From contig CAYLZW010000203.1 in NCBI GenBank assembly GCA_964388085.1, forward strand, positions 1 to 10,976: a DNA stretch of 10,976 nt. Reading direction: 5' to 3'. Position 1 is the first letter of the stretch. Each line of letters starts with the position of its first letter. The DNA is from CAYLZW01 sp964388085. GTDB taxonomy: Bacteria; Myxococcota; UBA727; CAYLZW01. A program made the translations under genes and the position numbers. Shown piece by piece: positions 7,280 to 10,976 of this stretch. Below the pieces are notes generated by a model. It was not told the origin of the DNA. It did not search any database and saw only the letters and a list, made by a program, of their open reading frames with translations.

Positions 7280-8966
7280 GCCCGCCACGGCGAGCCTGGC
7301 CGATGCCGAGGTCGAGATAACACAGCTCCTCCGGCACCACCGCCTCGCTGCCGATGGCGATGGGGACGCCGAGCGACTTGGCGAGGCGACACATGTCTCC
7401 GTCGAGATCGAGGCGGTCGGGCTGTGCGTTGAGCTGCACGGCGACGCCGCGCGCCTTGGCTTCCCGCAGCACGCGCTCGAGATCCAAGGCCATGCCGTCG
7501 CTCTTGCCGAGGATGCGCCCGCGCGGGCGCGCCAGGATCATCGCGCGAGGGTGTGCGAGCGCGCGCACGATGCGCTCGGTCTGCGCGGCTCGCGGGAGCT
7601 CGAAATGTTGGCGCGCCGCGACGAGCACGATGTCGACCGCGGCGAGCGCGGCGTCGGGGACCGCGAGGCTGCCGTCCTCGAGGATCTCCGCCTCGACGCC
7701 GCTCAGCAGCCGGACCTTCGCGCCGGCGCGCAGCGCGTCGAGCGCCGCCAGCCGCTCGCGAAAGCGCTCCTCGTCGAAGCCGACCAGATCTTCGCTCGAG
7801 GGGAGCGCGATCACGAGGTAGCGCAGGCCGAGTCGGGTTGCCTCGTCGATGAGCAGCCCCACGCCGTCCGTGTCCAGCGGATCGGCGCCGACGTGCAGGT
7901 CGCCGCAGAGGTCCCTCGCTTCGAAGAGAGTCGGCAATCCCCCCTGCGCGGCCGCGCTGTCTTCGCCGCGCCCTTCGCGGAGCTCCGGCGGGATCCACGC
8001 GAGCGACAGCGCCGCGTAGACGTCTTCTTCGGTCGCGCCCGCGAGCCGTCGTCCCGCCGCGTCGAAGATGCCGAAGGTGTTCAGCTCGAGCCCGGCTTCC
8101 TTCGCCCGTCGCCGCAGCGTCTCGACGTGCGCCTTGCTGCCGGTGAGGTGCAGCAGCGCGGCGCCACGAGCCTCGGCTTTGACGACGTTGAGCTCTACGC
8201 GCAGCCCGGTCTTGAGTCGCACGGTGGCGCGCGTGCGGGAACGAGCGATGGTCTCCTTGACGTCAGGGTGGGCGAGCAGCTGCGCGACGGCGGCCAGCGG
8301 GTCGAGCGCGGTCGCGATGAGCTCCACCCCCGCCACCGTCGGGAGCTGTCGGCGGAGCTCCCCGGCGGCGGCGACCCGGCTCGCCTTCCCGCTCCCTTCG
8401 AGCCACGCCTTCAGCTCAACCGCGCGCGCGTGCGCGACATCGAGGCGAAAGCGCTTCACCTCGGCGGCGCGCTGCTCGAGCGCGTCGAGTATCACGCGTT
8501 CGCTCTTCTCTCCGAAGCCACGCACCTCGTGGATGCGGCCGGCGCGCGCGGCGGACTCGAGATCGTCGAGGGTGCGGAGGCCGAGCGCCTCCCGGAGCGC
8601 CAGCGCGCGCTTCGGATCGAGGCCCGGCACGCCCGAGAGCTCCCGCACGCCGCGCGGCAGGCGGCCCCGCAGCTCGAGCAGGCGCGGCGCGGTGCCGCTG
8701 CGCGCCAACTCGCGAGCGGTGCGGCCGATCTCGTCCCGCAGCACCGGCAGCTCGGCAGGAGTCTGCCCCTCCTCGAGCACGTCCGTGACGTCACGCTCGA
8801 GCTGTCGAACGTTCCGCGCGGCGAGCTTGTACGCGCGCACGTGGAAGGGGTTGCCGCCCTCGAGATCGAGCAGGTCGCCGATCTCATCGAGCAGCCTCGC
8901 GACCTCCACGTTCTTTTCTTGCGCGGTGCCGGGCACCGGGTTGGCGAAGCATGCACTGTGCCTCAC
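7212..8966 (-). CDS. polX: PolX-family DNA polymerase/PHP protein with degenerate active sites
   Basis: The domain layout is that of bacterial PolX: an N-terminal helical 8-kDa domain (VARLLDEIGDLLDLEGGNPF), helix-hairpin-helix repeats (about 112-163), a palm (about 195-265), the thumb-linker signature GLELNTFGIF...IPPELREGRGE (about 292-335) and a PHP domain (about 352-580). The 584 residues compare with 570 in B. subtilis. Active PolX fills gaps in base-excision repair, and its PHP domain is a metal-dependent 3'-5' exonuclease. Here the sites are broken. AGSxRR reads AGELRR; the palm GD(I/L)D reads AGVE and the third Asp is Glu (GLRVEL). In PHP, HxH reads HVG, TDH reads LPS, the conserved His of the HPTGR motif is Arg (RPRGR), and TDAH reads SEAV. 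The frame is intact throughout, so this looks like a retained pseudoenzyme that may bind DNA. The GTG start at 8966 is chosen for AGGGGG eight bases upstream and family length; 8996, 8936 and 8909 are alternatives. Confidence 0.88.
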   Translation of the reverse strand: MRHSACFANPVPGTAQEKNVEVARLLDEIGDLLDLEGGNPFHVRAYKLAARNVRQLERDVTDVLEEGQTPAELPVLRDEIGRTARELARSGTAPRLLELRGRLPRGVRELSGVPGLDPKRALALREALGLRTLDDLESAARAGRIHEVRGFGEKSERVILDALEQRAAEVKRFRLDVAHARAVELKAWLEGSGKASRVAAAGELRRQLPTVAGVELIATALDPLAAVAQLLAHPDVKETIARSRTRATVRLKTGLRVELNVVKAEARGAALLHLTGSKAHVETLRRRAKEAGLELNTFGIFDAAGRRLAGATEEDVYAALSLAWIPPELREGRGEDSAAAQGGLPTLFEARDLCGDLHVGADPLDTDGVGLLIDEATRLGLRYLVIALPSSEDLVGFDEERFRERLAALDALRAGAKVRLLSGVEAEILEDGSLAVPDAALAAVDIVLVAARQHFELPRAAQTERIVRALAHPRAMILARPRGRILGKSDGMALDLERVLREAKARGVAVQLNAQPDRLDLDGDMCRLAKSLGVPIAIGSEAVVPEELCYLDLGIGQARRGGLSAADVWNALPVREVLARRRRT

Positions 8967-8974
8967 GATCGAGA

Positions 8975-8980
8975 CCCCCT
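8975..8980 (-). promoter_or_regulatory. Ribosome-binding site supporting the polX GTG start
   Basis: On the minus strand the bases read AGGGGG, eight bases upstream of the GTG at 8966. This favours that start over the longer ATG at 8996. The longer start would overlap the thioesterase start codon and add ten residues not expected in the family. Confidence 0.45.
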
Positions 8981-8984
8981 GCGC

Positions 8985-8990
8985 GGAGGA
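8985..8990 (+). promoter_or_regulatory. Ribosome-binding site of the thioesterase gene
   Basis: GGAGGA lies four bases upstream of the ATG at 8995 and fixes that start, even though the reading frame is open far upstream through the antisense of polX. The gap between the two divergent genes is only 28 bp. Promoters for each must therefore lie mostly inside the other gene's coding sequence. Confidence 0.65.
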
Positions 8991-8994
8991 TCGC

Positions 8995-9411
8995 ATGCAG
9001 CAGACGTCTCCCCCCGATTCGCCCCGGCCGAACACCCACCTCGCCATCGACGCAGAGCTGTGCGGCGTCGTCTCCGTCCTCGACGAGGGACGCGCGGAGG
9101 TGACGCTCACGCCCGGCGCGCGCATGGCGGCGGACGCGCGGGGCCTCGTGCATGGCGGCTTCCCCTTCGGCCTGCTCGATTACGCCGCCATGCTGGCCGT
9201 GAATGATCCTCTCGTGGTCCTGGCCTCGGCGGAGGTGCGTTTTCTGAAGCCTGTCGTCGTGGGCGACGTGCTCACGGCGGTCGCGGAGCTCGTCCGCGTG
9301 GAGGGCAAGCGGCGCTTCGTGAGGGGGCGGGTGTCGCGCGGGGACGACGTCGTGCTCGAGGGCGACTTCGTGTGCGCCGTGCCGGCCCGTCACGTACTCG
9401 ACGGACGTTGA
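8995..9411 (+). CDS. Hotdog-fold thioesterase-like protein (PaaI superfamily)
   Basis: The 138-residue protein has the hotdog-fold pattern. The central-helix motif is LVHGGFPFGLLDYAAMLAVN (51-70), with His53-Gly54-Gly55 and Asp62 as probable active-site residues, followed by the strand ASAEVRFLKPVVVGDVL (77-93) typical of acyl-CoA or acyl-carrier thioesterases. The family generally hydrolyses thioesters of CoA in the cytosol, but relatives such as FapR only bind acyl groups, and the substrate cannot be told from sequence. The length fits a single hotdog domain acting as a dimer or tetramer. The ATG start is set by the strong GGAGGA. It is divergent from polX and followed 159 bp later by lon; there is no evident functional link to either. 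Confidence 0.88.
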   Translation: MQQTSPPDSPRPNTHLAIDAELCGVVSVLDEGRAEVTLTPGARMAADARGLVHGGFPFGLLDYAAMLAVNDPLVVLASAEVRFLKPVVVGDVLTAVAELVRVEGKRRFVRGRVSRGDDVVLEGDFVCAVPARHVLDGR

Positions 9412-9417
9412 GTGCGC

Positions 9418-9436
9418 GCGTGGCAGCGCGCCACGC
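9418..9436 (+). terminator. GC-rich hairpin just after the thioesterase stop
   Basis: Perfect 7-bp arms GCGTGGC and GCCACGC flank a five-base AGCGC loop, six bases after the thioesterase stop codon. No T-tract follows, so it is a candidate terminator or transcript-stabilising hairpin rather than a clear intrinsic terminator. Confidence 0.4.
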
Positions 9437-9465
9437 ACGACGCTGCACGCTGGGGCGACGCGCCA

Positions 9466-9480
9466 CGGCGGGAAACGCCG
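9466..9480 (+). other. Small hairpin in the leader region of lon
   Basis: Arms CGGCG and CGCCG flank a GGAAA loop about 90 bases before the lon start codon. The stem is only five base pairs and could be chance in such GC-rich DNA. The remainder of 9412-9570 shows no clear -35/-10 pair, no CIRCE element and no recognisable small gene. Confidence 0.2.
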
Positions 9481-9560
9481 CGCGCTGGTGCGTGCCTTGC
9501 TCTCTCCCCCTCTGTCGGTTGTCAGGGCGCCGCGACCCGAAGAGCAGCGCACGCGAGCAG

Positions 9561-9566
9561 AGGAGG
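9561..9566 (+). promoter_or_regulatory. Ribosome-binding site of lon
   Basis: A perfect AGGAGG lies four bases upstream of the ATG at 9571. It fixes the start even though the frame is open back to a GTG at 9412. Confidence 0.75.
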
Positions 9567-9570
9567 TGCC

Positions 9571-10962
9571 ATGGCGGAGACGCCACCGGGGGACTCGCTG
9601 ATCGTCGCCATCCTGCCGGTGCGGGGGACGGTGCTCTTCCCCAACACGATGATGCCGCTGAACGTGAGCCGGCAGATCTCTCTCGACGCGCTCGCTGCGA
9701 GCGGCGACGAACAAGCGACCATCGCCGTCGTCGGGCAACGCGATCCGGAGCAGGACGATCCGAAGATCGCGGACCTGCACGCGGTGGGCTGCCTCGCGCG
9801 CGTACAGCGACGCCTGGCGCTGCCGGGAGACCAAGGGCAGACGCTCATCGTCGCCGAGGGCATCCAGCGCATCCGCATCGTCGAGGCTGTCAGCGAGGAG
9901 CCGCACCTGACCGCGCGCGCCGAGCGACTCCATGACATCGCGCCGCAGCCGAAGGACGCGGAGTTCATCGCGCTCGGGCGGAACGTGCGAGACCTGTTCG
10001 GCGAGATCGTGCAGGCCTCCCCGACGCTGCCCGAGGAGCTCTTGGCGGTCATCTCCGCCATCGAAGACGAGGGCTACCTGAGCGATTGGGTGGCTTGGTC
10101 CATCCCGAGCTTGTCCCAGGGCGTGCGCCAGGAGCTGCTCGAGACCCTGGATGTGCGCGCGCGCATGAGCCACATCGTCGAGGAGCTCATCCAGGTGCGC
10201 GAGGACCAGCGCCTGCAAATGAAGATCCGCGACGAGGTGCAAGAGAAGGTCAGCGAGGATCAGCGACGCTTCCTGCTGCGAGAGCACCTGAAGGCCATCC
10301 GCAAGGAGCTCGGCGAGGGCGAGGACGGAGAAGAGGAGATCAGCGAGCTGCGGCGCACGCTCGAGGAGGCGGGGCTCCCCGAGCACGCGAAGCAGCAGGC
10401 CGATCGCGAGCTGCGACGCCTCGAGCGCATCCCGGCGGAGTCGCACGAGTACACGGTGGCGCGCAGCTACCTCGACTGGCTGGCGAACCTGCCGTGGTCG
10501 AAGCGCAGCGAGGCGCACATGGAGCTCGGGCGCGCGGCGGCCATCCTCGACGAGGATCACTACGGCCTCGAGAAGGTGAAGGAGCGCATCCTCGAGCATC
10601 TCGCGGTCTACGAGCTGAAGCGGGATCTCCGCGGCCCCATCCTCTGCTTCGTGGGGCCTCCGGGCGTCGGCAAGACCTCGCTCGGCCGCTCCATCGCGCG
10701 CGCCATGGATCGGGAGTTCGTGCGCCTCTCGCTCGGCGGCATGCACGACGAAGCGGAGATCCGCGGGCACCGGCGGACCTACGTCGGCGCGCTGCCCGGT
10801 CAGATCCTGCAGGGCATCCGGCGCGCCGGGACGCGCAACCCCGTCTTCATGCTCGACGAGGTCGACAAGGTCGGGCGCGACTTCCGCGGCGACCCGGCCG
10901 CGGCGCTCCTCGAGGTGCTCGAGCTGCCGTCATGCTCGCATCTGCCACCATCGTTGCGGTGA
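9571..10962 (+). CDS. lon: ATP-dependent Lon protease, truncated after Walker B
   Basis: Lon is a cytosolic hexameric AAA+ serine protease that degrades misfolded and regulatory proteins. The 463 residues present cover the Lon N-terminal substrate domain (about 10-205, beginning ILPVRGTVLFPNTMMPLNV), the helical and coiled-coil region (about 205-310, including FLLREHLKAIRKELGE) and the start of the AAA+ module. Walker A GPPGVGKTS is at 362-370, SLGGMHDEAEIRGHRRTYVG follows at 387-406, and Walker B VFMLDEVDKVG is at 425-435. Similarity ends at ALLEVL (445-450), where the family normally continues DPEQN. The unrelated residues ELPSCSHLPPSLR then run to a TGA at 10960-10962. Sensor motifs, the lid and the Ser-Lys protease domain are missing; a full Lon is about 800 residues. 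As shown, the product could not be a protease. The start is set by AGGAGG. Confidence 0.92.
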   Translation: MAETPPGDSLIVAILPVRGTVLFPNTMMPLNVSRQISLDALAASGDEQATIAVVGQRDPEQDDPKIADLHAVGCLARVQRRLALPGDQGQTLIVAEGIQRIRIVEAVSEEPHLTARAERLHDIAPQPKDAEFIALGRNVRDLFGEIVQASPTLPEELLAVISAIEDEGYLSDWVAWSIPSLSQGVRQELLETLDVRARMSHIVEELIQVREDQRLQMKIRDEVQEKVSEDQRRFLLREHLKAIRKELGEGEDGEEEISELRRTLEEAGLPEHAKQQADRELRRLERIPAESHEYTVARSYLDWLANLPWSKRSEAHMELGRAAAILDEDHYGLEKVKERILEHLAVYELKRDLRGPILCFVGPPGVGKTSLGRSIARAMDREFVRLSLGGMHDEAEIRGHRRTYVGALPGQILQGIRRAGTRNPVFMLDEVDKVGRDFRGDPAAALLEVLELPSCSHLPPSLR

Positions 10963-10976
10963 AGTAGTTGAGCAGT
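10921..10976. other. Non-Lon tail at the right end of the window
   Basis: The last 56 bases do not continue the Lon reading. Their G+C content (about 57% by hand count) is below that of the neighbouring coding sequence, and codon bias is lost. On the minus strand one frame is open through this stretch and reads LLNYFTATMVADASMTA, which I do not recognise. The stretch could be the edge of an inserted element, a rearrangement junction or a chimeric contig end. No target-site duplication or terminal inverted repeat can be judged from so little sequence. Confidence 0.5.

Noticed and set aside
5360..7288. Long open minus-strand frame opposite the pseudouridine synthase and methyltransferase
   Set aside because: It is of low complexity with no motif, and lies opposite two well-supported genes.
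8949..8998. Two copies of GCATGC near the divergent starts, as a possible operator
   Set aside because: Six-base palindromes are expected by chance. One contains the thioesterase start codon and the other lies inside polX, and no longer symmetry surrounds them.
8997..9125. PolX starting at 9125 on the minus strand, overlapping the thioesterase
   Set aside because: The extra residues are not typical of PolX and are antisense to the well-supported thioesterase N-terminus.
7020..9206. Long open plus-strand frame opposite polX
   Set aside because: Domain evidence is clearly on the minus strand. The plus reading has no recognisable motif and crosses into the thioesterase in the wrong frame.
9481..9560. 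Heat-shock promoter or CIRCE element upstream of lon
   Set aside because: A TTGCTC at 9497 has no convincing -10 partner, and no CIRCE inverted repeat is present.
9412..9570. In-frame 53-residue N-terminal extension of Lon from a GTG at 9412
   Set aside because: The extension is unlike any Lon N-terminus, and a perfect AGGAGG stands before the ATG at 9571, where the family similarity begins within ten residues.
8884..10770. Long open minus-strand frame opposite the thioesterase and lon
   Set aside because: Both plus-strand genes have strong motifs and ribosome-binding sites. The minus reading is Arg/His-rich composition noise.

Overview
The window is about 70% G+C (by eye) and almost fully coding, with strong third-position G/C bias. 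A Ser/Thr kinase fused to a formylglycine-generating-enzyme-like (SUMF1/FGE) domain, a PolX/PHP protein and the general gene style suggest a myxobacterium or related high-GC deltaproteobacterium (Polyangia-like). That assignment is an inference from gene content, since there is no rRNA or tRNA here. No CRISPR array, complete insertion sequence or phage gene was seen.

Layout. (1) Positions 66-2816, plus strand: a cytosolic multidomain protein with an unknown N-terminus, a Hanks-type kinase, a helical linker, a PEGA-like beta domain and a C-terminal FGE/SUMF1 domain. (2) Positions ~2986-7279, plus strand: a tight run of four genes with 9-24 bp gaps. They encode an RlmM-like 23S rRNA 2'-O-methyltransferase, AstB (N-succinylarginine dihydrolase), an RluE-like 23S rRNA pseudouridine synthase and an orphan TSPPY-type amino-methyltransferase. 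(3) Positions 7212-8966, minus strand: a PolX-family DNA polymerase/PHP protein, convergent with the methyltransferase and overlapping its 3' end by 68 bp. (4) Positions 8995-9411, plus strand: a hotdog-fold thioesterase starting head-to-head with polX. (5) Positions 9571-10962, plus strand: the N-terminal half of an ATP-dependent Lon protease, whose family similarity stops abruptly near 10920, 56 bases before the window ends.

How the genes fit together. Positions 2986-7279 look like one transcription unit. In E. coli, RlmM (C2498) and RluE (U2457) both modify the peptidyl-transferase region of 23S rRNA, so this unit looks partly like a ribosome-modification operon, with an arginine-catabolism enzyme embedded in it and a DNA-methyltransferase-like enzyme of unknown target at its end.

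Most notable observations. First, the PolX/PHP protein keeps its full domain layout and an intact frame, yet nearly all catalytic metal ligands of both the polymerase and the PHP nuclease sites are substituted, so it looks like a double pseudoenzyme. Second, the RlmM-like gene has no usable in-frame start where its conserved N-terminus begins; a GTG lies one base out of register exactly there. Third, the clustering raises the possibility that the TSPPY methyltransferase acts on rRNA. Fourth, Lon is cut off after Walker B by an unrelated tail, either a true truncation or insertion or a chimeric contig end.
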